Positions 16,804-25,222 are shown, numbered from the stretch's first letter. The stretch: 31,133 nt of DNA from Fen-999 sp044220545 (GCA_044220545.1 JBGAQX010000061.1:1-31133), one strand, 5' to 3'. Numbers and translations are program-made. Notes: generated from the sequence alone by a model not told the origin.

Positions 16804-17631
16804 ATGTCCGACCGCCTTCCCGCCTGGCAGCCCCAGGCCGACTATTCCGACATCCTTCACGACGCCGCCGAAGGCATCGCCCGGATCACCATCAACCGTC
16901 CGGAACGGCGCAATGCCTTCCGCCCGGAAACCATTAAACAGTTGATCGACGCCTTCCACCACGCCCACCACGACAACGCCATCGGCGCTATCATCCTGAC
17001 CGGCGCCGGCCACGAGGCCTTCTGCTCCGGCGGCGACCAGACCGTGCGCGGCGCCGAGGGCTATATCGACGCCGGCGGCACGCCCCACCTCAACGTCCTC
17101 GACCTGCAGATGCAGATCCGCCGCCTGCCCAAGCCGGTGGTGGCGATGGTCGCCGGCTACGCCATCGGCGGCGGCCATGTGCTGCACCTGGTGTGCGACC
17201 TCTCCATCGCCGCCAACAACGCCCGTTTCGGCCAGACCGGGCCGCGCGTCGGCAGCTTCGATGCCGGGCTCGGCGCCGGGCTGATGGCGCGCACCATCGG
17301 CATGAAGCGCGCCAAGGAAATCTGGCTGCTCTGCCGCCAATACGACGCCGCGACGGCGCTCGACTGGGGGCTGGTAAACGCCGTCGTGCCGGTCACCGAT
17401 CTCGAAGCCGAAACCGTGCGCTGGTGCCGCGACATGCTCAAGCTGTCGCCAATGGCACTGCGCATGATCAAGGCCGGCTTCAACGCCGACACCGACGGCC
17501 TGGCCGGCATCCAGGAACTCGCCGGCAACGCCACCGGCCTCTTCTACATGAGCGAGGAAGGCCAGGAAGGCCGCAACGCCTGGCTCGAACGCCGCCCGCC
17601 CAACTTCGGCAAGTACCGCAAGCGCCCGTGA
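16804..17631 (+). CDS. menB: 1,4-dihydroxy-2-naphthoyl-CoA synthase MenB
   Basis: A 275-residue crotonase-fold enzyme with clear MenB hallmarks: ITINRPERRNAFRP (about 29-41), CSGGDQTVRG (74-83), LNVLDLQMQIRRLPKPVVAM, AGYAIGGGHVLH with the oxyanion glycines, FGQTGPRVGSFDAG (142-154), and the C-terminal NATGLFYMSEEGQEGRNAWLE region. It closes o-succinylbenzoyl-CoA to the naphthoate ring in menaquinone synthesis, in the cytoplasm. The ATG at 16804 matches the family N terminus; no strong Shine-Dalgarno is seen, and the open frame runs further upstream without family similarity. Its stop overlaps the menC GTG start. Confidence 0.96.
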   Translation: MSDRLPAWQPQADYSDILHDAAEGIARITINRPERRNAFRPETIKQLIDAFHHAHHDNAIGAIILTGAGHEAFCSGGDQTVRGAEGYIDAGGTPHLNVLDLQMQIRRLPKPVVAMVAGYAIGGGHVLHLVCDLSIAANNARFGQTGPRVGSFDAGLGAGLMARTIGMKRAKEIWLLCRQYDAATALDWGLVNAVVPVTDLEAETVRWCRDMLKLSPMALRMIKAGFNADTDGLAGIQELAGNATGLFYMSEEGQEGRNAWLERRPPNFGKYRKRP

Positions 17632-18620
17632 AGGTCGTCGCCGCCGACTGGCTGCCCTACTGCCTGCCGCTGCGCCGGCCGTGGCAGACCAGCCGCGGCA
17701 TATTCGACGAACGGCGCGGCCACCTGCTCCGGCTGCGCACCGCCGACGGCATGACCGGCTGGGGCGACTGCGCGCCGCTCCCCGAATTCGGCATCGCCGA
17801 GGCGGCGGCGCGCGATCTGGCCGAGGAGTGCGCGCTGCTCGACCTCACCGCGCAACACGCCCGGGTCCCGCTCGGGGGTTGGCTGTCCGGCGCGGCGCCA
17901 GCACGGTCTGTCGCGGTCAACGCCGTTTTGGGGGCAATTTCCACGGTGACGCCGGAAGCCATGCGGGATTCGCTGACGGCCGGCTTTCGCGTTCTCAAGA
18001 TCAAGGTCGGTGCCGGCCCGCTGGCGGACGAGATCGATCATCTGCGGCAGATCTGCGCCACCCTGCCCGCCGGTGTAGGTCTGCGCCTCGACGCCAATGG
18101 TGCGTGGGATGAAGTGGACACCCGGCGCTTTCTTGCGGCCTGCCTGCAGTTGCCGATCGAGGGTATCGAGGAGCCGCTGCGCGGCCCGGACGCCGCCACC
18201 CTGCGCCGCTTGCAGGCAGCGGTTCCCTTCCCCCTAGCCATCGACGAGTCGCTCCACCTGATCGACCGCGATTTCTGGCAGGCGCCCCCCGTCCGCCGCC
18301 TCGTCATCAAGCCGGCCCGCGTCGGCGGCCTGCTGGCCAGCATCGAACTTGGCCTGCGCGCCCGGGCGGCTGGCGTCGAGTGCATCGTTACCTCGAGTCT
18401 GGAAAGCGCCTGCGGGTTGACCGCCTGCGCCCACCTCGCCACAGCCATTGCCCCGGATTCCTGTCACGGTCTCGCCACGGCCGGCTGGCTCGCGAACGAC
18501 ACCGGCGATGTCCCGGCCATCGTCGGCGGCCGGATGTTGCTGCCGCGTAATCCGGGTCTCGGGTTCCCCCGGATATCCGGGGTTGCCGATTCTTTTCCCG
18601 CCGTGCATGAGGGCAACTGA
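17628..18620 (+). CDS. menC: o-Succinylbenzoate synthase MenC (enolase superfamily)
   Basis: A 330-residue protein starting at GTG 17628, which overlaps the menB stop (GTGA). This start gives a standard MenC N terminus; the open frame reaches further upstream only as an out-of-frame read through menB. Enolase-superfamily residues are in place: the K-x-K pair in LKIKVG (124/126), metal ligands Asp 155 (LDANGAWD), Glu 181 (EEP) and Asp 206 (IDES), and catalytic Lys 228 (IKPARVGG). It dehydrates SHCHC to o-succinylbenzoate, the substrate of MenE encoded 6.6 kb downstream. No terminator is evident after it. Confidence 0.93.
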   Translation: MKVVAADWLPYCLPLRRPWQTSRGIFDERRGHLLRLRTADGMTGWGDCAPLPEFGIAEAAARDLAEECALLDLTAQHARVPLGGWLSGAAPARSVAVNAVLGAISTVTPEAMRDSLTAGFRVLKIKVGAGPLADEIDHLRQICATLPAGVGLRLDANGAWDEVDTRRFLAACLQLPIEGIEEPLRGPDAATLRRLQAAVPFPLAIDESLHLIDRDFWQAPPVRRLVIKPARVGGLLASIELGLRARAAGVECIVTSSLESACGLTACAHLATAIAPDSCHGLATAGWLANDTGDVPAIVGGRMLLPRNPGLGFPRISGVADSFPAVHEGN

Positions 18621-18693
18621 CATGCAGGGGCTGGAAGACCTCCACCCCCGATGACCAGGATGGCAGTTACAAGTCTTTACCACTGGTTACAGC

Positions 18694-18723
18694 TTCCGGC
18701 TCCCGCCTTGTCTAATATATAAA
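18694..18723 (+). promoter_or_regulatory. Candidate promoter of the lipoprotein genes
   Basis: An unusually AT-rich patch in this GC-rich window. TATAAA (18718-18723) could be a -10 with TTCCGG (18694-18699) as a weak -35, spacing 18; TAATAT (18713-18718) is an alternative. The first lipoprotein ATG at 18746 lies 22 bases after the -10, with GAGGA at 18733-18737 as its ribosome site. Confidence 0.4.
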
Positions 18724-18745
18724 AATGCTTTTGAGGAATGATGTA

Positions 18746-19069
18746 ATGAATCGAGCCGGGTTTCTCGCAACTGCTCTCGCCGCGGTAGCAATATCGCTAA
18801 CCGGTTGCGTCGTCGCACCTGTCGGCCCGCCGGCGTACGTCGAGCCGGTCATGATGGCGCCGCCGCCCCCGCGAGTAGAGTATCTCGGTCCTCCGCCGAC
18901 GGTGGGGTATGTCTGGATTTCCGGTGCCTGGCACTGGCGCGGTGGACGCTATGAATGGGGTCCAGGCTATTGGGCGCCGCCGCGTCCCGGGCACAGATGG
19001 GTTCCCTACCGTTGGGAACGGGACGGGAAGCACTGGCGGCAGCATGGCGGATACTGGGATCGGCACTGA
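18746..19069 (+). CDS. Small lipoprotein with YxWGxW-type aromatic repeats
   Basis: A 107-residue protein from the ATG at 18746, which has GAGGA at the right distance; an in-frame ATG at 18725 has no ribosome site. A signal peptide ends in the lipobox LTGC (about 17-20). The mature part is Pro/Trp/Gly rich: PPPPRVEYLGPPPTVGYVWI, then WHWRGGRYEWGPGYWAPP and HRWVPYRWE. This matches the family of YXWGXW repeat-containing proteins, common in Gram-negative envelopes and of unknown function. It is separated by 4 bases from a second lipoprotein gene. Confidence 0.8.
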   Translation: MNRAGFLATALAAVAISLTGCVVAPVGPPAYVEPVMMAPPPPRVEYLGPPPTVGYVWISGAWHWRGGRYEWGPGYWAPPRPGHRWVPYRWERDGKHWRQHGGYWDRH

Positions 19070-19073
19070 GCCG

Positions 19074-19268
19074 ATGCGCGCCTGCCTGCTCACTTTCCTG
19101 CTTGCTCTCCAATGCACCGGCTGTGCGGTGGTTGCCGTGGCTGACGCGGCGGTAACGGTCGTTGCGACGACCGTGAAAGTAGGTGCGACGGTCGTCGAGA
19201 CCACGGTCGACGTCGCTGCGGCGGGGGTCAACGCCGTGGTCGGAAGTTCCGACGAAATGAAGCAGTGA
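19074..19268 (+). CDS. Small Val/Thr-rich lipoprotein
   Basis: A 64-residue protein beginning 4 bases after the preceding stop, so probably cotranscribed. MRACLLTFLLALQCTGC is a signal peptide with a lipobox-like C-T-G-C ending; the -3 Cys is not the usual Leu, so lipidation is likely but not certain. The mature part is a run of V-x-x-A/T residues (VVAVADAAVTVVATTVKVGA) ending in SSDEMKQ. It resembles short uncharacterised lipoproteins of the NF038104 type, found in many proteobacteria. An in-frame ATG at 18909 would read through the previous gene out of frame and is rejected. Confidence 0.65.
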   Translation: MRACLLTFLLALQCTGCAVVAVADAAVTVVATTVKVGATVVETTVDVAAAGVNAVVGSSDEMKQ

Positions 19269-19434
19269 ATCCGCAAAGGACTTCAACCGACACATTCGCC
19301 GGGTTGCCACGCGGATCGCCGACCAAGGGGCCTGTTGCGAGCATCGCCGGCGCCTGACGGGCCAAGGCGCTCAACCGACATGAACGCTTCGGGCAATCCG
19401 GGTACATACTGTCGTACAGCCAAAGGAGGCAATC

Positions 19435-19818
19435 ATGTGCAAATTCGTTGTCCCATTCATCGCGGCGCTGGCCCTGGTGGCGCTGCCAGCCCATGCCGAC
19501 CGCGGATACTATGGCCGTGGCGGCAACGGGTATCACGGCGGGGATGGTGTCTCGCCGTGGGCCGGCCTGGCAGTTTTCGGCGCCCTCGCCGGCCTGGCGA
19601 TCGTCGCCGAGAGCAGCAGGCCTGTCTATGTCGATCCGTACAATGCCGAGCCGGCCTATGCGCCGCAGAGGTTCTATATCGAAGGTCAGCCCGAAGCCGG
19701 TGTGACTCCGGCCAGTCCCGCCGGCGCCTGGTACTACTGCGGATCGAGCGCCATGTATTACCCTTATACCAAGGCGTGTCCCGAGGGATGGCAAGCAGTT
19801 CCCGCGCACCCTTATTGA
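19435..19818 (+). CDS. Exported protein of unknown function with a C-terminal WYYC...CPEGW motif
   Basis: A 127-residue protein with an excellent ribosome site (AAAGGAGG, 19422-19429) and a signal peptide ending at PAHA (about 20). Then come a Gly/Tyr-rich stretch, a hydrophobic segment (SPWAGLAVFGALAGLAIVAE, about 40-59) and a C-terminal signature WYYCGSSAMYYPYTKACPEGW with two cysteines that may pair. This C-terminal motif recurs in many small envelope proteins of beta- and gammaproteobacteria, none with a defined role to my knowledge. Confidence 0.78.
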   Translation: MCKFVVPFIAALALVALPAHADRGYYGRGGNGYHGGDGVSPWAGLAVFGALAGLAIVAESSRPVYVDPYNAEPAYAPQRFYIEGQPEAGVTPASPAGAWYYCGSSAMYYPYTKACPEGWQAVPAHPY

Positions 19819-19900
19819 GCGCGACCGCGCTGCCAACAACACGACAGCGACGACCCGTGCGGTCAAGAAACCCTGAATGCACTGTGGTCAGCACGGACCC

Positions 19901-20392
19901 ATGAAAACCCTGCTCATCGTCTATCACTCGATGACCGGCGGCACCTTGCAGATGGCGCAGGCGGCCATCGAGGGAACGGTAGCCGAGCCTGCGCTCAACA
20001 CACGCTTGCTCCATGCGCCCGATGCCAGCCCGGACGATGTTCTAGCAGCCGACGGCTACATCTTCGCAACGCCGGAGAACCTCGGCTCCATGTCCGGCCT
20101 GCTCAAGGATTTCTTCGACCGGACCTATTACGCCGCGCTTGACCGGGTGAATGGTCGGCCTTATGCGACTCTGATCTGCGCCGGCAGCGACGGCAGTGGC
20201 GCCGCGCGGCAAATTGCCCGTATTGCCACCGGCTGGCGCCTGAAACCCGTCGCTGAACCCCTGATCGTTTGCACCCACGCGCAAACCCCGGAGGCGATCC
20301 TGCAACCCAAGATCATCGCCACCCCGGAACTCGCGCAGTGCGCCGAACTCGGCACCGCGCTCGCGACCGGGATCGCACTCGGGGTGTTCTAG
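19901..20392 (+). CDS. Flavodoxin-like (NAD(P)H-dependent FMN reductase fold) protein
   Basis: A 163-residue protein. MKTLLIVYHSMTGGTLQMAQA carries the FMN phosphate-binding loop (H-S-M-T-G-G-T-x-x-MA), followed by DGYIFATPENLGSMSGLLKDFFDR, the flavin-ring loop and helix typical of this fold. It probably binds FMN and acts as an electron carrier or small quinone/FMN reductase in the cytoplasm; the partner is unknown. The ATG at 19901 aligns with the family start; an ATG at 19877 adds eight unrelated residues. It stands alone after the exported protein gene (82-base gap). Confidence 0.8.
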   Translation: MKTLLIVYHSMTGGTLQMAQAAIEGTVAEPALNTRLLHAPDASPDDVLAADGYIFATPENLGSMSGLLKDFFDRTYYAALDRVNGRPYATLICAGSDGSGAARQIARIATGWRLKPVAEPLIVCTHAQTPEAILQPKIIATPELAQCAELGTALATGIALGVF

Positions 20393-20755
20393 TCCGCAGT
20401 TCCTTCGTCGTGTAGTCACTGCAGGTAAGCGAATTCCCCGTGGCTGTTGAGGAGTGACAGGTTATGGATGGTGTTTATCGGCTATTCATGCGGTTACCAA
20501 TTCGTCTGGTAATCCGGCGCGATGTGGTCGAGTTTTATGGACATGGCTGCGCGCGCCGCAACTGCCCGCGTCGTCAGCATCGGCTGCCCGATTGAAATCG
20601 CCCCAAAAATGGGTGATCGAGGTGGACAGGCTGACACCGAAATTGTCGGCGATCTCGGCCAAGGTTTCCAGCGTCATCCGACGACGCTGCAGGGCCCAAG
20701 CGTCGCTCCATGGCAGCAGGAGCCGCTGCATCAGCCTGCCCCCGGGGCAGCCTGT
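20393..20755. other. 363-base region without a clear gene; possible decayed fragment
   Basis: No complete gene is recognised. On the minus strand (20486-20731) an 81-codon open frame contains MTLETLAEIADNFGVSLST, which looks like a helix-turn-helix segment similar to the N-terminal DNA-binding part of IS630-type transposases. The rest of the frame does not continue into a transposase. It may be a remnant of a mobile element or a chance frame. No terminal inverted repeats were found. Confidence 0.25.
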
Positions 20756-21163
20756 TCACCAGGCCAGGGTGAATCGGTACTCCTCCCGGCTTGGGCCGCG
20801 ATCCGTTACGCGTACGACAGCAGTGTAGTTGTTTGCGCTCTCCGGCTGCTGGATCAACTCGATCGTGCCGCGCCCTTCCATCTTCGTGATCTGCACGCCC
20901 CCGTTGCGCTTGGGTAGAGCTCCGTCAAAGCGGTAGCGCGCGCACTGCAAGCTGCGGCCTGCCTTGACGACGACCTTGACCGAGCGATGGCGGATGTGGA
21001 GATCGACGGTGCCGTCGACATCGCCGCGCCAGTAAAGACTGCCTTGCTGCTGTTCGGGCGCCGGGGTTGCGGCCCCGACCTCCTCGGCACCGGCCGGCAA
21101 CGTGAAGGCGGCGGCGGACAGACAGATCATGGTGGCTGAGGCAAATCGGGCAAACGACTTCAT
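20756..21163 (-). CDS. Small exported protein of unknown function
   Basis: A 135-residue protein from the ATG at 21163 with GGAG 9 bases upstream; an upstream in-frame start at 21220 would bury the signal peptide. The signal peptide (about 1-26) ends in LPAGAEE. The mature part is a compact beta-rich domain: GSLYWRGDVDGTVDLHIRH, VKVVVKAGRSLQCARYRFD, YTAVVRVTD, EYRFTLAW. I do not recognise the family. It follows ovoA on the same strand after 132 bases, so it could be the last gene of that run or have its own promoter. Confidence 0.65.
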   Translation of the reverse strand: MKSFARFASATMICLSAAAFTLPAGAEEVGAATPAPEQQQGSLYWRGDVDGTVDLHIRHRSVKVVVKAGRSLQCARYRFDGALPKRNGGVQITKMEGRGTIELIQQPESANNYTAVVRVTDRGPSREEYRFTLAW

Positions 21164-21295
21164 GGGGTGCTCCGTGCTGAAGGGATATCGAGAATATGTC
21201 ACCGTAAACGGCCTGTCCATCGCGCAGCCATCGCTTGACCGCTGCCGCGCCTTCTGCCCGCCGGAGCGACGAACACAACTGGTCAGTCTCCCCGA

Positions 21296-23413
21296 TCATT
21301 CCCGATCCGCCCGCTCCCAGATCGTCGCTTCCGCCAGGGTGTGCTGGAATTTCCGGCGCGTTTCGCGGATCACGAAGGGCACTATCCGCGGTTCGCCGAG
21401 CAGGCGAAAATGCCTGCCGAGGATCGCCTTCAGCCCGTCGAGCGTGGTGAAATTCTCGCCGTCCTGCTTGAAACCGCCAATCCATTCCGCCCGCGCGGTA
21501 TGCTCCTCGAGCCAGGTATACGGCGAGGTGATCACCAGCAGTCCGCCGGGCCTGATCCGGGCATGGATGCTTTCGAGCAACTTGCTCGGGCTGTGCAGGC
21601 GGTCGATCAGGTTGGCCGCCAGGACAAGGTCGTAGTCGGCATGAATCGCTTTCAGGTTGCAGGCGTCGCCCTGGACGAAATCGACCTTGTCGCGCACCGC
21701 TTCAAGGCCGAGGTCGGCCAAGCGCCGTTCGCGGTACGAAACCAGTTCTCCCTCATCGACCAGCGTGTACCGCAGGCTGCCTTGCGTCGCCAGTTGCACG
21801 CCGACCCCGATGAAGCGCGCCGAGAAATCCAGTCCCGTGACCCTGTCGAAATGCCGGGCCAGTTCGAAGCTTGCCCGGCCAGTGGCGCACCCGAGATCGA
21901 GAGCATTGTGCGCCGGCCTGCCGGCCATGGCCGCAATCGCCAGTTCGGCGACGGCGCGCGGAAAATTGGCGACGCCGAAGTATTCGTCGCCGTAATGGAA
22001 CTCGGCGTATTCGGAAACCAGGCGGTCGGTTTCGTATTGCGACACTGGCCGCGCGGCCAACGGCTCACCGACCACGTAGCGGAAGCCGGCGTGCTGAAAG
22101 AAATGCCGGCGGAAAGCATAGCGCGCCGCGTGCCGGGCCTCGTTGCCGCAGGATATCCAGGAACCGCCCTTGATCAGGTTGTGGCGCTCGTCGAAGGTTG
22201 GCGTCGTGAAGTCGTCGTAGATCGGGTGCACCCGGAAGCCGTCGAACGGATGGATCGGCGTTTCGGTCCATTGCCAGACGTTGCCGACCACATCGAACAA
22301 GGGCCCGTGGGCAAAGGTATTGACCGGGCACGATGACGCCCAGTGGTCGAGGTGGATGTTGGCGGCAGCCGGCGCGTCGTCGGGCAACTCGCCCAGCCCG
22401 GACACCGCAAGCAGGCGATACCACTCATCCTCGCTCTGCAGGCGGACTGGCGCGCCGCTGGTCCGCGCCTTCCAGCGGCAGAAGGCGCTGGCCTCGTGGA
22501 AGTTGGTCTCGACTGGCCAGTCCCAGGGCATATCGACGATCTGCGTCAGCAGACGCAACTGCCAGCCCTCGGGCTCAAGATGCCAGAATGTGGGATGGTG
22601 CGCCCTGGCGAATCGCTTCCAGGCCTTGCCTTCCTGGTCCCACAGACGGTCATCCTCGTAGCCCCCGGCTTGGACGAAGGACAGGAATTCACCATTGGAC
22701 ACCAGATGGCGCGCCGCCTTGAAGGCTGGCACGGCGGCGTGATGTTCGCCGTATTCGTTGTCCCACCCATAGTTGGCGTCCGCAAACGCCTTGCCGAGAC
22801 GCACCTCGCCGGCCGGAATGTCCACCAGCCTGTTGTCGGGCTGCGCACCGGAGAGGCCACACGGCACCCATGCCGGATGCGGGCGCACATAGTCGAGGCG
22901 GTGCTGACGAATCAGGACCGACGAGGTCTCGAGGTGAATCCGTTCGTGCTCGATGCCCATCACGATCACCCACCACGGGTTCTCCCAGTCGATCGGCAGG
23001 GTCAGCGGCGCATTGCGGATGATCGCATCGACCGCGGCGCGCACCCGGTTGCGATAGTCCCTGACCGCGGCCACGGTCGGCCAGTCGTAATTGGCTTCAT
23101 TAAGATCGTCCCAGCTCATTTCATCGACGCCGATGGCGAACATCGACTCGAAACGGGGATTGATCCGTTCCTTGAGCAGACCGGCCAGCAGCAGCTTGTT
23201 GATGAAGAAGGTCGCCGTGTGGCCGAAGTAGAAAATCAGCGGGTGACGCAGCGCGATCGGCTTTGCGAAATACGCTTCGTCGCAGGTCAGAACCTCGAAC
23301 AACTGCTCGTAGCGGTCGAATGTCCGGTGAAAATAGTCGAGAATCCGCTGCCGGCTACGTGCCGGATCGGCATCGGCGAGGGGTGGGGTGCGGGGGAAGA
23401 GCGCTGCTGACAT
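21296..23413 (-). CDS. ovoA: 5-histidylcysteine sulfoxide synthase OvoA with fused methyltransferase (ovothiol synthesis)
   Basis: A 705-residue, three-domain protein of the length expected for OvoA. The N-terminal DinB-like domain carries the iron ligands His 65 (FGHTATFF) and His 156/His 160 (H-E-R-I-H-L-E). A central FGE-sulfatase domain (about 200-460) shows NGEFLSFVQAGGYED, VGNVWQWTE and KGGSWISCGNEARHA. A C-terminal SAM methyltransferase has ALDLGCATGRASFELAR. OvoA joins cysteine to C5 of histidine as a sulfoxide using O2 and Fe(II); the methyltransferase domain makes the N-pi-methyl group of ovothiol A. The C-S lyase OvoB is not in the window. I chose the ATG at 23413; a TTG at 23431 is in frame. 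It lies 58 bases after a nitroreductase gene. Confidence 0.93.
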   Translation of the reverse strand: MSAALFPRTPPLADADPARSRQRILDYFHRTFDRYEQLFEVLTCDEAYFAKPIALRHPLIFYFGHTATFFINKLLLAGLLKERINPRFESMFAIGVDEMSWDDLNEANYDWPTVAAVRDYRNRVRAAVDAIIRNAPLTLPIDWENPWWVIVMGIEHERIHLETSSVLIRQHRLDYVRPHPAWVPCGLSGAQPDNRLVDIPAGEVRLGKAFADANYGWDNEYGEHHAAVPAFKAARHLVSNGEFLSFVQAGGYEDDRLWDQEGKAWKRFARAHHPTFWHLEPEGWQLRLLTQIVDMPWDWPVETNFHEASAFCRWKARTSGAPVRLQSEDEWYRLLAVSGLGELPDDAPAAANIHLDHWASSCPVNTFAHGPLFDVVGNVWQWTETPIHPFDGFRVHPIYDDFTTPTFDERHNLIKGGSWISCGNEARHAARYAFRRHFFQHAGFRYVVGEPLAARPVSQYETDRLVSEYAEFHYGDEYFGVANFPRAVAELAIAAMAGRPAHNALDLGCATGRASFELARHFDRVTGLDFSARFIGVGVQLATQGSLRYTLVDEGELVSYRERRLADLGLEAVRDKVDFVQGDACNLKAIHADYDLVLAANLIDRLHSPSKLLESIHARIRPGGLLVITSPYTWLEEHTARAEWIGGFKQDGENFTTLDGLKAILGRHFRLLGEPRIVPFVIRETRRKFQHTLAEATIWERADRE

Positions 23414-23471
23414 GGAATTCGAGTAGGGCAATGAACGGTTGGCAGAATGGCAATTAGATCACGATGGCGGA

Positions 23472-24209
23472 CTATCGCGTGGGTATGAGCATTTCCCGGA
23501 CCTCGCCGCGCCCCGGGTTGAAACTGTTGACCGAATGCGGCGAGGCAAAACCGATCGATAAACCGCAGATCAGGCGATAGTGCCCCGGGATGGCGAAGGC
23601 GTCACGCACCGGCCCCGCCCAGGTGGCCAGCGCACCCTGGGCGCAGGTCGCGAGCCCGTGCGCCTGCGCGGACAGCATCAGCGTCTGGAGAAAGATTCCG
23701 GTATCGAGGATGGAAAACTCGCGCAGCCCCTGATGGGCAAACAAGAAAATGACTGTCGGTGCGCCGAAAAACTCGAAGTTGCGGCGCATCTGGCGGTTTC
23801 GCGCAGCCTTGTCGTGGCGGGCGATGCCCAGCAGCTCGTACAGCCCATGCCCGGTTGCGCGGCGCCGCGGCTGAAGATCGGCCGGGTATGCGAAATTGGT
23901 CGCGAAATCGCCGTCGGGCAGCCCCTTGCGCGTCGCCAGCAGTTTCAGCTTCCCCCACAGACCGCCCTGCCGGGCCTTCATCGCCAGATCGAAGCGTTCG
24001 CATAGCTCACCTTTGAGGCGCTGCACGAGGTCGCCGGAAGCGACGGCGAGGCGATAAGGCTGCGTGTTCGACCAGCTCGGAGACCAGTTGGCATCAGCCA
24101 GCACGGCGTCAAGCAGGTCCGGCGGAATCGGCTCCGGCAGAAAGTCGCGGACACTGCGCCGCGTGCGGATGATGTCGGACAGAACCGCGGCGGGGGCAGG
24201 CGAGATCAT
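23472..24209 (-). CDS. Nitroreductase-family FMN oxidoreductase
   Basis: A 245-residue protein with the nitroreductase start I-RTRRSVRDFLPEPIPPDLL, the NWSPSWSNTQPYRLAVASG segment that wraps the FMN, and a C-terminal LICGLSIGFA strand typical of the fold. Such enzymes reduce nitroaromatics, quinones or enones with NAD(P)H; the natural substrate is not evident. The ATG at 24209 overlaps the stop of the upstream hydrolase (ATGA), so the two are translationally coupled; earlier in-frame starts lie inside the hydrolase gene. ovoA follows after 58 bases. Confidence 0.87.
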   Translation of the reverse strand: MISPAPAAVLSDIIRTRRSVRDFLPEPIPPDLLDAVLADANWSPSWSNTQPYRLAVASGDLVQRLKGELCERFDLAMKARQGGLWGKLKLLATRKGLPDGDFATNFAYPADLQPRRRATGHGLYELLGIARHDKAARNRQMRRNFEFFGAPTVIFLFAHQGLREFSILDTGIFLQTLMLSAQAHGLATCAQGALATWAGPVRDAFAIPGHYRLICGLSIGFASPHSVNSFNPGRGEVREMLIPTR

Positions 24210-25099
24210 CGTGTCGGGGTCGCCGAGGGGGCGGCGAACCAGTCCAGCGCGCGATTCCACAGCGGCTGTGCCGATTGCCGGAAGTAACCCATGTGCCCGA
24301 TTCCGCGCAGGCCTTCCCGCCCGGGGTCGAGGTCCACTGCCTGCCAGTTGGCATTGCGGTAGCCGGTCATGAAGGCATCGCGCGAGCGTGGGGAGGCCCA
24401 GCGATCGTCAAGCGAGTTGGCGGCGACGATCGGCGTCCTGACGCTCGCGAAGCCTTCGGTGAATTGCGCCATCGCCGGGTCATCGAGAAAATATCGGGGA
24501 AAACGGCACCAGCGGCGCCACCGCCGATAGACGCCCAGCGGCAGATCTTCACCGAGTCCGAGGCGGCTCCAGGCGAGATAACCCTTCCAGCGGACGATCG
24601 CCGGACCGACGACGCGCCACATGGCGAGTACCCGCAATTGTTCCAGGGGCGGCATCCAGCCGTGCCAGCCGGCGCCGGTGCCAAAGGTATACAGGCGAGC
24701 GATCCGGTCGTGATTGGGCAGCAGGCCGAATGCGTGACCGCCGAACGAATGGCCGACCATGAACAGCGGCACCGCCGGCTCGCTCATGGCTTCGACGGCG
24801 GCGGCCAGATCAAGCGTCGCCCAGTCCACAAAGTCCATCTCGAAGCCGCGCAATGATTCGGGGCGCGAAAGTCCGACACCCCGGTAGTCGAGCGTCAGCG
24901 TATCGAAGCCGCGCGCGCTGGCATACTCGGCAAAGCGCCGGTAAAAATGCTGCGGCACGCCGGTTGCCCCGGCCACTACCAGCTTGCCCCGGCGCGGCCC
25001 GATCGCCTCATAGCGCTTGGCGCCCAGGCGATAGCCGTCCGCAGCAACGAGCGTCACGAGGCGCTCTCGCGTACGAGGAGAATCTGCGGTCGTCGTCAT
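24206..25099 (-). CDS. Alpha/beta-fold hydrolase (COG4757-like)
   Basis: A 297-residue protein with a complete alpha/beta-hydrolase triad pattern: nucleophile Ser in MVGHSFGGHAFG, an acidic residue in NSLDDRWASPRS and His in GIGHMGYFR. The N-terminal strand and oxyanion region are GKLVVAGATGVPQHFYRRFA, then FDTLTLDYRGVGLS. There is no signal peptide. It resembles the predicted hydrolases of COG4757. Although it lies beside menaquinone genes it is not MenH, which is shorter and has a different surround. The ATG at 25099 was chosen over 25159 because the family N terminus begins there. It is the first gene of the minus-strand run and is divergent from menE. Confidence 0.83.
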   Translation of the reverse strand: MTTTADSPRTRERLVTLVAADGYRLGAKRYEAIGPRRGKLVVAGATGVPQHFYRRFAEYASARGFDTLTLDYRGVGLSRPESLRGFEMDFVDWATLDLAAAVEAMSEPAVPLFMVGHSFGGHAFGLLPNHDRIARLYTFGTGAGWHGWMPPLEQLRVLAMWRVVGPAIVRWKGYLAWSRLGLGEDLPLGVYRRWRRWCRFPRYFLDDPAMAQFTEGFASVRTPIVAANSLDDRWASPRSRDAFMTGYRNANWQAVDLDPGREGLRGIGHMGYFRQSAQPLWNRALDWFAAPSATPTR

Positions 25100-25207
25100 G
25101 AATGCAGTCTGTAGACCGGCTGCTCGATTGTCAACATGCCCTCTGCCAGCACCCGGCAATGCCGGAATTCTTGATCTGCCTTGCGGCGGGCCAACATCCG
25201 GCGACCT

Positions 25208-25213
25208 TACAAT
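25208..25213 (+). promoter_or_regulatory. Candidate -10 box very close to the menE start
   Basis: TACAAT (25208-25213) is a near-consensus -10 hexamer whose last base is 9 bases before the menE ATG at 25223. Transcription from it would give an mRNA with almost no leader. No good -35 is seen at 16-18 bases, so the call is weak. Confidence 0.25.
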
Positions 25214-25222
25214 TCATGGCCC

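Noticed and set aside
19286..19382. A direct repeat TCAACCGACA (near 19286 and 19372) between the second lipoprotein and the exported protein.
   Set aside because: Ten bases only, without symmetry or relation to a promoter; likely chance.
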